From NCBI GenBank assembly GCA_030685235.1, contig MU839111.1, positions 310,001 to 374,000 of the forward strand: 64,000 bases of DNA, read 5' to 3'. The translations under genes and the position numbers were made by a program. The notes beneath the pieces were generated by a model. That model had not been told where the DNA came from. It saw only the letters and a program-made list of their open reading frames with translations, and searched no databases. Positions within the stretch are counted from its first letter, which is position 1. Each line of letters starts with the position of its first letter. Shown piece by piece: positions 28,895-39,803 of this stretch. The stretch comes from Copromyces sp. CBS 386.78. Its lineage: Eukaryota; Ascomycota; Sordariomycetes; Sordariales; Sordariaceae.

Positions 28895-31600
28895 TCACCA
28901 AGCATACCCTCCACCACCATAATAATCGTCCCGATCCATCCCATCCCACTCCGAATCCTCATCATCGTCATCCCCGCCGCTGCCGTCCACAAAATCCTCC
29001 ATCGTCAACGTCTGCTCCGTCAACTTCTGGTTATCCAGCTGCAGCTCCACCTTCTCGCACCAGCCATGCCTGTACAGAATCTCGCCGGCTACGTTGGCTT
29101 CCCTCGGTGAAAGAGAGAGTTCCTCGGCTGATAGGCAGAGAGACGAGGTCACTGACATTTCACGCTCGCCACGTTGGAAGCTGTTACCGCGGGAGAGTGA
29201 GGGTGTGCCTCCTCCGGCGGATGAGGAGGCGGAAGGGGAGAGGGCTGCGATGCGGGCGCTTCGGCGGGTAGATTGTGACTGTGAGGAGGAGCCTTGTTGA
29301 GATTCGATGGATTGGGCTACCCATTTATCGGTTCGCGATCGCTTAGTGGCGGAAGGAGGGATTTTTGACGTTGAAAATGTGGGCATCATCTGCTTGGTGG
29401 TGGTAGGTCTTGGGGGGTGTAGTGTGAAGGGGGGCTTGGGGTCTTCCCACTTGCGGAGAAAGACGCCCTTGAGACGGGCTTCCCATCTATCGCGCATTTC
29501 GGAGCGCTGGCGGATGGGGATGTTGAGCTTGGCGTTGATGTTGATGATGCGTAGGTCTGGAAGGTCCGGAGCGGCTTTGATGAGCGACTGGAAGAGGTTC
29601 TCGGCTGCGTCGGCGGACCACTTGCGCATGTTCTGGAGCTCGAGGGTGCGCAGACTCACTGGCCAATCGGGGACTTCTTCCACGCTGAGGACCTCGTCGT
29701 AGCTGGGGTCCGAGTCGTTATAAAACTCATGATGGTTGTAGGTTTTGAGGTCGACGCTGAGTGTCTGAAGATATGGGCAGGCTGTGCCCAGGACAGTAAG
29801 GAAGCTCATGCTGAGGGACTGGTTGTGCCTCAGATAAAGATGTTCAAGACGGTGGCCACGGGTCAGAAGGTATTCCGAGAAATCATCGGCAGTAATTTCC
29901 CAGCAGTTGACGAGCTCCAATGTTTTCAAAGTTTGAGGAAGAAGGCGGAGCAAGTAGTCGTTTGCAATGGTGGAGGATTCGATAGACAGATACTCCAGTT
30001 TAGGAAGAGCGTTGATGGCATGAGCAAATTCGCCAATCAAGAAGTTTTCGAACCCTTCGGCCTCTCGGACATCTTCGGCAACCACTGGCCAGTTATGCAG
30101 AGGCATCGAAGGGACCTGGAAGTTTTGAAGGCAAATCTTCTTGAGCTTTGAGAAAGCCGGGGTTTGGTGAATGATGGCTGGGCTTTGCAAAGTCATGTCG
30201 GGGGTCATCAGCCTCCCATTCCATCTCCAGGCCTCGAGTTCGATCGGCTTATGGTCGGTTCCTGGAGGGTCGCCGCCATTGAGGAATTTCCACAATGCCG
30301 TTGGGTATTTCCATCTTAAGCTCGCTTCAAGAGATCGGAATGGGGCATTGTCCTTTTCGTGGTAGAAGTCGATAGACTTGAGCTGGGGAACATTGGCGAA
30401 AAGGGCGTCCCAGTCAAGGTGTTGCCCTTTGTAAGTCGGAGCAGCAATCTCCGCAACATCAATCCGCAACTTCTTTACTTTCCACTTGTAGCGGTACATC
30501 CACTTTGAGGGATCCGAGGACAAGAGATCCACGAGTCCATGTGCCATTTTCCGTGTGAGTAAAGGGGCCGAGTAATACAAGGCCGTCAGGGCTGGGTCCG
30601 CAAAGTCCTTGCAAAGACGGCTCGCAGACAAGAGAAGGTTGACAGCATCCCGATCGCGCTCGGCAGATGCAAACGTGAAAATCAAGCGCCAGATCTCATA
30701 GGGGAGACGCTGCCAATGGGGAATGACTTTGGGTTCATTTTCTGCTGTGTCTTCCTCGGCATTACCGGAGTGGACAAGGTCCAGTTTAGAGTTCCTGGAT
30801 GAAGCAGGCGTGCGTCTCTTAGTGGCAGCCGCCGGCGTGGCTCTTCTTCTCTTCCGGTCTGGTGTACGTGGGACTGATGATTCCCTAGCTCGGGCTACAG
30901 ACCCTCTGCCCCTACGAGGAGTGGGGAGAGTTTCCTGGTCGGTATTGACGATCTCGTCATCTTGAGAATCGTCTTCTCCGTCTGTGTCTTCGTGGAAAAA
31001 TCCGGACCGGGGACGGCGCCGTTTTCCTAGTACTTGGCTACCGGAGGCGACTGCTCGGGTGGTGCTGTTGGTGCTGAGCTGGGTCTGGTTCCGAGATGGG
31101 CGCCCCCGTCTTGATATCGTGGACCTGCGTATGGGTTGTGCATCTCGTTCTCCGTCGTCCTCTTCTTCGCTATCGGTTTCATCAGGCGTAGGAGAGGCAC
31201 TGTCACTATCGTCGGAGGAATCTTCACGATAGTTGATGGACGATCTACGGGGACGAATGTTGTGGTTGAGTGTGCCGGTGTTGCCGGCCTTGTTACCTGC
31301 ACGGCGACCTCTGGTAGTGGTGCTGCTGGTGGTGCCGTTGGAGTTGGAGAGATGGTTCCGGGCTGCCCCTGCTGAATCCCCGCTGCGAGCGCTTCGTCTT
31401 AGTGGGCTTTCTGGGCCCAGATTTGATGTCGCACCGCCGCCGATTGAAACACCAACAGCGGCTCCCCCAGCACCCTGGCTCCCGGCTCGGCGTGGCCGCA
31501 GACTACGGCCACCAACTACCGCCGCTAACGCCTCCGTCGCCGATAGTGCAGATCTAGTACGGCTTCTCGCCGAAGCACGCCGGGCCTCCACCTTTGCCAT
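28895..31600 (-). CDS. F-box protein with leucine-rich-repeat-like region
   Basis: Single open frame of 901 residues from ATG 31600 (MAKVEARRASARSRTRSALS). Residues 1-290 are basic and Ser/Gly-rich with an acidic D/E-S stretch, several K/R clusters and an AT-hook-like R-G-R-P (~165). An F-box follows at ~294-340: W-Q-R-L-P-Y-E-I-W-R-L-I-F, then L-L-L-S-A-S-R-L-C-K-D-F. Residues ~360-700 contain repeated L-x-x-L-x-L / L-E-Y-L-S-I-type strands, as in F-box/LRR substrate receptors. The tail is S-rich and acidic. The known role of the family is substrate recognition in SCF (Skp1-cullin-F-box) ubiquitin ligases; the substrate cannot be predicted. The basic N terminus suggests nuclear location. The start is the first ATG, with a G after it, and there is no intron evidence. 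Confidence 0.85.
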   Translation of the reverse strand: MAKVEARRASARSRTRSALSATEALAAVVGGRSLRPRRAGSQGAGGAAVGVSIGGGATSNLGPESPLRRSARSGDSAGAARNHLSNSNGTTSSTTTRGRRAGNKAGNTGTLNHNIRPRRSSINYREDSSDDSDSASPTPDETDSEEEDDGERDAQPIRRSTISRRGRPSRNQTQLSTNSTTRAVASGSQVLGKRRRPRSGFFHEDTDGEDDSQDDEIVNTDQETLPTPRRGRGSVARARESSVPRTPDRKRRRATPAAATKRRTPASSRNSKLDLVHSGNAEEDTAENEPKVIPHWQRLPYEIWRLIFTFASAERDRDAVNLLLSASRLCKDFADPALTALYYSAPLLTRKMAHGLVDLLSSDPSKWMYRYKWKVKKLRIDVAEIAAPTYKGQHLDWDALFANVPQLKSIDFYHEKDNAPFRSLEASLRWKYPTALWKFLNGGDPPGTDHKPIELEAWRWNGRLMTPDMTLQSPAIIHQTPAFSKLKKICLQNFQVPSMPLHNWPVVAEDVREAEGFENFLIGEFAHAINALPKLEYLSIESSTIANDYLLRLLPQTLKTLELVNCWEITADDFSEYLLTRGHRLEHLYLRHNQSLSMSFLTVLGTACPYLQTLSVDLKTYNHHEFYNDSDPSYDEVLSVEEVPDWPVSLRTLELQNMRKWSADAAENLFQSLIKAAPDLPDLRIININAKLNIPIRQRSEMRDRWEARLKGVFLRKWEDPKPPFTLHPPRPTTTKQMMPTFSTSKIPPSATKRSRTDKWVAQSIESQQGSSSQSQSTRRSARIAALSPSASSSAGGGTPSLSRGNSFQRGEREMSVTSSLCLSAEELSLSPREANVAGEILYRHGWCEKVELQLDNQKLTEQTLTMEDFVDGSGGDDDDEDSEWDGMDRDDYYGGGGYAW

Positions 31601-32417
31601 GGCTACCTGTGTTGTTCAGCAAACGGCATTGAATTGAGGGCAGATTTTGTTTGTGATTGATTGATTGATTGTTTGTGGATTTGAGTGCAAAGAATGAATG
31701 TGACAAGGTGCATCCAATGGGGAATTTGCAGGTTTGTTTTTGTTGCCTTCGTGTTGTTGGAAGACGGATGGTTGCGAGTCGAAAAATGGATTCAGTTTGA
31801 GACAAGTGATGGTGAATGGATAAGGTAGACGGGGCGCCGTGTGAGCACAGGACCAGTTCCGGAACAAGAAAGTGGTCAATGGAAAGTGCTCACTGTGCGG
31901 GATTGCTAAATGGACAATGCCAGCCCAGGCTTTCGCTTTCGTCCATTCTAACCAATCATAGGACTCCGCCGGCGACCGTTCGGAGCCTGTTGCACGACCC
32001 ACATTAGCTAATCAACGATGCACGAGCCATTAGAAATCCGATTCTCAAACGATGTGACCGACCGAGCTTAGAGCCGAGTCCTTGGGACTGCATGTTTGAA
32101 GCCAACAGCCGCTGCATCAGGACTCATCGTAACTCGAATCACTTTGTAAGTGTCGTGGCGGGAAGGTACGGATTTCTATCTACAAACCCGTTTCGGGATA
32201 CTTCCTTGCATGTTCAAACTGCCAAGACAAAGGAAGACGAAAAGGACCAAGCCGTTCTCGTGCACCATCAATAATGAAACTTCAGGAACCATGTATGCCA
32301 CGAAGAAAAAGACCTATGCCTATCCGTACATTTCTGCAGCTATCTTTCAAGTCCAAAGAAGGAAAAAAAATTATTGCAGCCTCTCAGTATACGGGATCGG
32401 CAAAAGTAAATATAACT
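31601..32417. other. Upstream region of F-box gene
   Basis: Likely promoter and leader of the minus-strand F-box gene, with a TGATTGATTGATTGTTTG tract around 31655-31674. No supported gene lies between it and the tRNA. Confidence 0.5.
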
Positions 32418-32489
32418 CGATCCACCCAGGGGTCGAACCTGGAACCTCCTGATTCGTAGTCAGACGCTCTGCCATTGAGCCAGCGGACC
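32418..32489 (-). tRNA. tRNA-Arg(ACG)
   Basis: A full cloverleaf folds by hand on the minus strand: acceptor GGTCCGC with GTGGATC (G-U pairs allowed), D arm GCTC-AATGGCA-GAGC, anticodon arm TCTGA-CTACGAA-TCAGG with anticodon ACG, a 5-nt variable region, T arm CCAGG-TTCGACC-CCTGG and discriminator G. It is 72 nt without CCA and has no intron. ACG becomes ICG by deamination and reads CGU/CGC/CGA. The A and B boxes of a Pol III gene are intact. Confidence 0.93.
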
Positions 32490-32815
32490 TTGTTGAATAA
32501 CCGTCCCAAATGCTGCGGCTATGTAACGACATCGAGGTATTATTTCCTTCTTCACTAATCCTAGTCTGCTGAATGGCGTGAGTGAACATCGTGCTCCCCA
32601 TCTTTGGACATCGCACTTGCAGCCTTCGTCTATCTGCAAAAGCATCGTGCCTGTCCGTGTGTATTCATAATGACGCTACCAACGTTCCATGGTCCCTTCC
32701 TTGACTTGAACCTCCCTTTCCCATTACCCTGTGTTTCCCCATGAACGCCTGAGAATGCATCGAATCGAAGCAAAGCAGCCATCTGGTAACAAGCTTGTTA
32801 AACAAAATGTTGCGC

Positions 32816-34061
32816 CTAGACATTCCTGCCGTCAAGTCGCCTCCCCTTGCTCTCCTCTGGCTTCTTCTCCGCAGGTTGCGCCTTATCCTTATCATCGTCA
32901 TCACTCTTCTTCTTCGGGACTCCTCCCCGGAGTGTCTGTCCCTGGCCCGCAAAGTGCGGCTGCTTCGCCGCGGCCGCCTCCTTCTCCTTATCTGCGGCAG
33001 TCTTGACAGGCTTGATCTCGTAGCCCAAGAAAAGCTTGTTGGGCGGTAGACGTAGCGGCAAGGGGCCGTTGTTGTTCTTCCTCCTGGGCAGGACCACGTC
33101 CTTAACATTGGTCGAAGTGCCCGCCACCGGAGTCGCCGGCTTCGGTGTTCCCGTCTTGCTACCCTTCTTCGCCGCCAACCGCATACCCTCGCCATGGAAA
33201 TTGCCCGCCGACAGGGTGGTAGCTCCCGGTGCGATGGCATCGTAGTTGATGGCCTGAGCCATGGTGCCCTGGTTGTGCAAAAGACCACCCGCTGGAAGTC
33301 CTCCACCGGCAGCCCTTCCGCTGCGTGGCGTGCTGGTTCCGCTGCCTTGTGTCTGTCGCGGCGGCTCGACGTAGCCAACTGGCGGCGCAAAATCGACGCT
33401 GACATCTGTCTCGATCATGCAGACACCCATCTTAGCGGTCTCCGGCTTGACGTCCAGAACCGCCATTTCGTAGAGTTCATCGTTGTACTCAAAGTTGAAA
33501 ACGTCGCCCTTGGTCAGGGCCGCAAAGTTCCGGAATGCTTTCTCGAGGACTGCACGAGGATCGCTAATGTCGAGGAAGTTGACCGATTGCGGCTGGAGCT
33601 TTACAAGCTTGGCGAGCTCGAGAGATGTCGTCTTGATCTGGATCATGTCGCCCACGTCGAGCTTGAGTGTCTGCATCATCCACTGCGGGATGTAGGCCCT
33701 GCCCTCCTCAGCCACGAACTCCAACACACCGGCGTGTGTGTATTCTTCCTTCGCACCGTTGATAAGCTCCAGCATGATTGGCCATTGTACGTGTAGTCGC
33801 GAAACTTTGTCGAGAGCGGAAGGCGGGAGCAAGATCTTGGAGCCGTAGTTGAGTTCAGGTCGTTCGGCACCGGGCGCCATGACAAGGGGGTAGCAGCGGT
33901 AGTACTCATCGAAGCGATACAAGCCTCGAGAGCGACCGGCGGGACGGCCGTAGATGTCTCCGTACTATCATGGTACAGAATGTTAGATAATTTCGGATAT
34001 ATATGGAGGGGTTGAACAGCTCTCGTTGTAAACGAGCTTGACAACAAGGGTAGCTTACCAT
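32816..34061 (-). CDS. ufd1: UFD1, ubiquitin fusion degradation protein 1
   Basis: Model complement(join(32816..33964,34059..34061)), 383 residues. Exon 2 encodes YGDIYGRPAGRSRGLYRFDE, then YYRCYPLVM, L-N-Y-G-x-K-I-L-L-P-P-S-A-L and the rest of the conserved UFD1 N-terminal domain (~1-195). A lower-complexity tail carries G-Y-x-x-K-P-type and K-rich segments that in the family bind Npl4/Cdc48. UFD1 with Npl4 is the Cdc48/p97 cofactor that extracts ubiquitylated proteins, including in ER-associated degradation. No ATG precedes YGDIYG in exon 2: the sequence upstream is ...CATGATAG, a 3' splice site. At 34061 an ATG is followed immediately by GTAAGC, so exon 1 contributes just the start codon to the CDS. 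TTG at 33922 is not needed as a start. Confidence 0.9.
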
Positions 34062-34797
34062 GATCGCAAGGGAGCTGTGCTAGAGGTACGGTAGAGTGAT
34101 GATTTGGAAAAGGGAAACGACGGGGTGTTTGTATCAAGAAAGGATATCTCCAGGCAAGTTCCGCAGAATAAGTACCCGCAACGACGACGTGGGACAAGCG
34201 CAAGTGAAGGAGATGTTGTGACGGTCACGGTGTTGAAGCAACTTTGACCGCGTGGAAGGTTCCAAAGGCAACAACGCAGATGACATAACTGGGCCAAGCA
34301 CCACGGCTCCACTGAAAGTTACAGGCACGTTAGGTAATGACGGGGGCCCTGGCAAGGGTACCTGCCTCAGACTTATTGGCGGGGCGAGAAGGTGTAGCCG
34401 ACTACCTACCTTATAGCCGTGGCGTCAGATCTGTGTGAAACCTTACCTAGTGTGGCGCGAGCTCCCTCGTTTTTAAACGCTTAGGTCAGAGGTAGGTATC
34501 TGCAGGCTGCCTGTCCACTGCAGAACGCTCTGGAGTCTGGACCTTGATGTCAGTGGAGAGCTCCATGTTAGTGATCGAGTTCACTGAATTCACGATTCTG
34601 CCATCCGGATTCTCCCCAAACACCATCCATCCTCTAGAGTTACCATTCCGCCGTCGACTCAGGCAACACAAACACTGTATCAGGCCATATTCACACGAGC
34701 TCTGCGATACAGAGACAGAATACGCCATTGCATGAAGACAACCTAACATAGCACTTCGCATCCTGACGTCAACACCCTACACACCAACACATTCACA
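34062..34797. promoter_or_regulatory. Shared upstream region of UFD1 and LIN1-like genes
   Basis: 736 nt between two divergently transcribed genes. It must hold both promoters and the UFD1 leader. No clear TATA box or conserved motif is visible on either side; the short frames here are not supported. Confidence 0.45.
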
Positions 34798-36294
34798 ATG
34801 TCCTCCCGCTTCTCCGCCGCGCGCCCTAAACGCGCCAGCGAAGCCTACGCCCGCGCCCACCACGGCGAATCGCGCTCCAACGACTCCGACTCCGGTCCTT
34901 CCAACAAAAAAGTCAAATTCGACGTGCGCAACCCGTCCGCGCTCGCGCCCTCAGCGCACGATGACGACCTAGACGAAGCCGACGACGAAGTGCTCGCCGC
35001 CGACGTGATCGGGGGTCTCTCACGAGCCACCAAGCGCGGCGCCGTCAACATTGACGGCTACGATTCTGACTCGGACAATGACAACCTGGAAGACCGGGCG
35101 GAAGCGCGAGGAAAGGGCCGTAAGAAGGGCAAAGATGCCGAGGACGTGGATCTGGCGGAGGTGATGGATAACTATAACAAGCCTTCCAATGGGGCACAAG
35201 GAGGAAACGACGACGATGACGACGAGGTGGACATGTTCGGCGACTTGGAAGACGATGACGGTGCCGAACCTACAACGGCGGGCGGCACCAAGAAAGATAA
35301 AACGGTCCACTTCCTAGACGACACGGAAATCGAAGGCCAAGACCTCTCCTCCAAAGCCGGCGGTACCGTAACCATCGATCCCGCCGCCCAACCCAAAGAG
35401 TCTGACGACGAAGACGAAGACGACGAAGAAACAATAGCAGCCGCCATCGCCGAAGAAGGCATAGACGAAGAAGTCGGTCTCGGCGGCCTCAAAAAGCACG
35501 CCCCCAAAATTGACGCCTTCAACATGAAAGCCGAGCAAGAAGAAGGCGCCTTCGACGAAGCGGGCAACTTCATCCGCCGAGCGGCCGACGCCAACGCCGT
35601 GCACGATAAGTGGCTCGAGGGTCTCTCCAAGAAAGAAATCAAGAAAGCGGCGGCGGCGCACGAGAAGCGCGAGGCGGAGCGCAGACAGCAGGAGAGGGAG
35701 GATGATAAGATTGCCACTGGCGATTTGTTGAAAAACCTAATCCTGACGCTGGAAAAGGGTGAGACAGCGCTGGAGGCTTTGGCCAGGCTGGGAAAAGACA
35801 AGACGAGAGGGCCGAAGAAGGTGCCCAAGTGGAAGCAGAAGAAGCAGGAGAGAAAACAGGGGATTGATTCCATGGACGTCGACGAAAAGAAAGAGGAAGA
35901 AGATCCGAAACAGAAGAAGATCAGGGAGGCGATTGACGCCATCACCGAGGCGGCGGATAAGTTGCTGGGGAGGGATTACCCGGATATTTACGATAAGGAA
36001 CGGGAGTGGTTGGTTAGGGAGTATAGAGCTGAGACCGGCGAGACTTGGGTGGAGCCTAAGCCTAAAGAGGAGGAGGAGGAAAAGGACGAAGCGTCATCAC
36101 GAGACGGACAACCAAGGATGTGGGAGTTTAGGTGGACGGATGGGAGAGATGGTGGTGGAGGAGGAAGTCAGGGGCCGTATGATGGGCCTACTATGAAGGC
36201 GTGGCAGGATGCTGGGTACTTTAAGGAGGCGGTTGAGTTTAGGCCGGTGGGCGGAGGGGAGGAGGATTGGTCCAGGGTTGCGAGCTTCGTATGA
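34798..36294 (+). CDS. lin1: LIN1/CD2BP2-type GYF-domain protein (U5 snRNP)
   Basis: 498 residues without an intron, ATG in a good context (CACAATGTCC). The N terminus has SRFSAARPKRASEAYARA and a K-K-V-K-F-D motif typical of CD2BP2/Lin1. Acidic D/E stretches follow, then an F-N-M-K-x-E-x-E-E-G-x-F-D-x-x-G-N-F block and D-K-W-L-E-G, both conserved in this family. A K/R-rich middle precedes a C-terminal GYF domain (~440-495: W-E-F-R-W ... G-P-Y-D-G-P-T-M-x-x-W-x-x-x-G-Y-F). The family (human CD2BP2/U5-52K, yeast Lin1) associates with the U5 snRNP, with GYF binding proline-rich or Prp6-type partners. The GYF insert G-R-D-G-G-G-G-G-S is a lineage-specific loop. It converges with RVB2. Confidence 0.9.
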   Translation: MSSRFSAARPKRASEAYARAHHGESRSNDSDSGPSNKKVKFDVRNPSALAPSAHDDDLDEADDEVLAADVIGGLSRATKRGAVNIDGYDSDSDNDNLEDRAEARGKGRKKGKDAEDVDLAEVMDNYNKPSNGAQGGNDDDDDEVDMFGDLEDDDGAEPTTAGGTKKDKTVHFLDDTEIEGQDLSSKAGGTVTIDPAAQPKESDDEDEDDEETIAAAIAEEGIDEEVGLGGLKKHAPKIDAFNMKAEQEEGAFDEAGNFIRRAADANAVHDKWLEGLSKKEIKKAAAAHEKREAERRQQEREDDKIATGDLLKNLILTLEKGETALEALARLGKDKTRGPKKVPKWKQKKQERKQGIDSMDVDEKKEEEDPKQKKIREAIDAITEAADKLLGRDYPDIYDKEREWLVREYRAETGETWVEPKPKEEEEEKDEASSRDGQPRMWEFRWTDGRDGGGGGSQGPYDGPTMKAWQDAGYFKEAVEFRPVGGGEEDWSRVASFV

Positions 36295-36758
36295 TCAGAC
36301 ACATGGAAAGATGTGTGAGGTTAGGTGCGGTAAGATTTTTGTACGATTTGTATGTGATAGTATATACCCCCTGATTCGAAATGACTACAGAGTCAAAAGC
36401 ATCATGAATCTCATGCTTAGAACTTCCCAGCAGCCTGCTCGTGGCATCACCATGCCCATCCCCATAATGACCTAGAACTTCCTCTTGCTACGCCATGCTT
36501 TGAACTCGTTTAGCTCCTTGTATCATACAAACAGTATCTGCATGAACCACCACACCCCATCAGCCAGATAACTTAACAAAAACCTTGACTGGGGCCAGCT
36601 CACAAAGCAGTAAGAAAACTTTGTTATTCATATCAAAGACGCCTTTTTGTTTAGCCATGTCCCAATTAAACGCCTACACGAAACGAATTATAACCCCATG
36701 ATCATTAATTAATCCTTGATGTGTGCTTGTCCCATTTGATTTCACCCCCTTCTTTCCC
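36295..36758. other. Convergent 3' region
   Basis: 464 nt between the stops of the LIN1-like gene (+) and RVB2 (-). AT-rich poly(A)-signal-like stretches occur on both strands (for example near 36640-36710). No gene is seen. Confidence 0.5.
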
Positions 36759-38366
<1,608 letters not shown>

Positions 38367-39803
38367 ATTGCCCACTGATTCTTGAAGAATTAAGTTTGAA
38401 TAAGCCGATTGTTGTACAGAGTTCTCCAAGAAGGGTCGTTTGGGTTTGGTATCGAGGTGGGAGATGGATCAGTTCGTAGGTGGATGCAGGGATGGTTGGT
38501 TAGTAGTGAATGATGGAATGTGCTGAAAAGAGAAAGACGACCAAGGTTCAAAGCTGGCAGTGCGCGTCGCGCTGTCATGGAACTTTGTAGCGAGTTCTCC
38601 AATTGCAGAGCGGGCATCCAGTGGTTTGTTACCAAGAGTTACGTACCAATACATACGACATTTTGGTACGCCGACTTACACGCCACTGTGGCTGAGGACA
38701 CAAGCAACGATACAGTATGGAAAGAAGGGCGCGGGACGGGACGGGACTTGCGCCGGAGGAAGAGGCTCAGCTGCCGGCACGGTTCTTGTGACCCACACGA
38801 CCCCGAATGTAGACCCACGTCGGGAGTCCGATTGGTTGTGCAAAAACAAGACCTCTCTCTTTCCGCTCTCTTTCTTGCATTCAGTAACTTTCCGAATTGA
38901 AACAAGCCGGAGCATCTGACTTGGATGCGAAGTGGAATAACAGGTAAACATACGAGTACTCGTTGGGACCTGAAGCGACCTGCGGGAAGTTCTCCAGGGC
39001 AGGTAAGGAACTACAGTAAGTCTAAGTGTATGTGAGGCATTCTGTCAATCTTTCCCGTCCAAGCACGTCTGCCCATGCATAAATGCCTGATGGCCTAGGC
39101 AAAGACGAAGCAGAAAGGAATAGTTCAGATATAGAAATGGCATTCAACCAGTCACAAGCAGTGAACGAGCAGAACGACAAGGGTTGGTAGCGCCTTCCTT
39201 TACAAGAGAAGTTCTGTGAGTGGAAGCTGCAACTCTGCAACCTCGGGCTCAATGGTGGTTCCCCTAAAAATATTTAAACCAGTTTTCCCCACCAAAACAG
39301 CACAAAGCACGTCCATGTTTTCTGTTCCTTCCGACATCCTTGACCATTATAGACCTGGTGCTCTGGAATGCATTCGGATGGACTATTAGTTCGACTGTCC
39401 ATTTAGACAGGGAAAAGAACATCAACTTCTATCTTTGCGCGGCAAGCCCTAGTCTGATCTCATAACTTCTTCCCGTCTGGAGGTGCGGGGCCTCCAAAAC
39501 TTTCACTCTCCTACGCGTCTACCCGACCCGCATACATTCCATCCCAGGTGCCATTGCTATCGCGTCAGAAACACATTTACAATCTTCAACCAACAATATC
39601 GAACATCAACACCTATTTCAGGCTCAATCCCGAGATTGACTGACGTCTGGACCGCTGGCACGGCTCGCTCCCCGCTGCCACAAACACATTACCGTCTTGA
39701 TCCGTCTTCAGTACCCTCCTCGCCACACATTGTCTGTTAAGCGCACGCTTGATTGCAGCGTCTCGTCTCACTGCGCAACTCCATCCATCCGCCTGGTGTC
39801 ACC
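38367..39803. promoter_or_regulatory. Intergenic region between divergent genes
   Basis: This holds the RVB2 promoter side and the leader of the coiled-coil gene. TATTTAAA lies near 39270-39276, but far (~530 nt) from the next ATG. The overlapping frames at 38520-38951 lack support. Confidence 0.4.

Noticed and set aside
32816..33922. UFD1 starting at the TTG-initiated frame (LYRFDEYY)
   Set aside because: The start is TTG and would lose the conserved Y-G-D-I-Y-G-R-P-A-G-R-S-R-G stretch that precedes it in frame. The spliced ATG model restores it.
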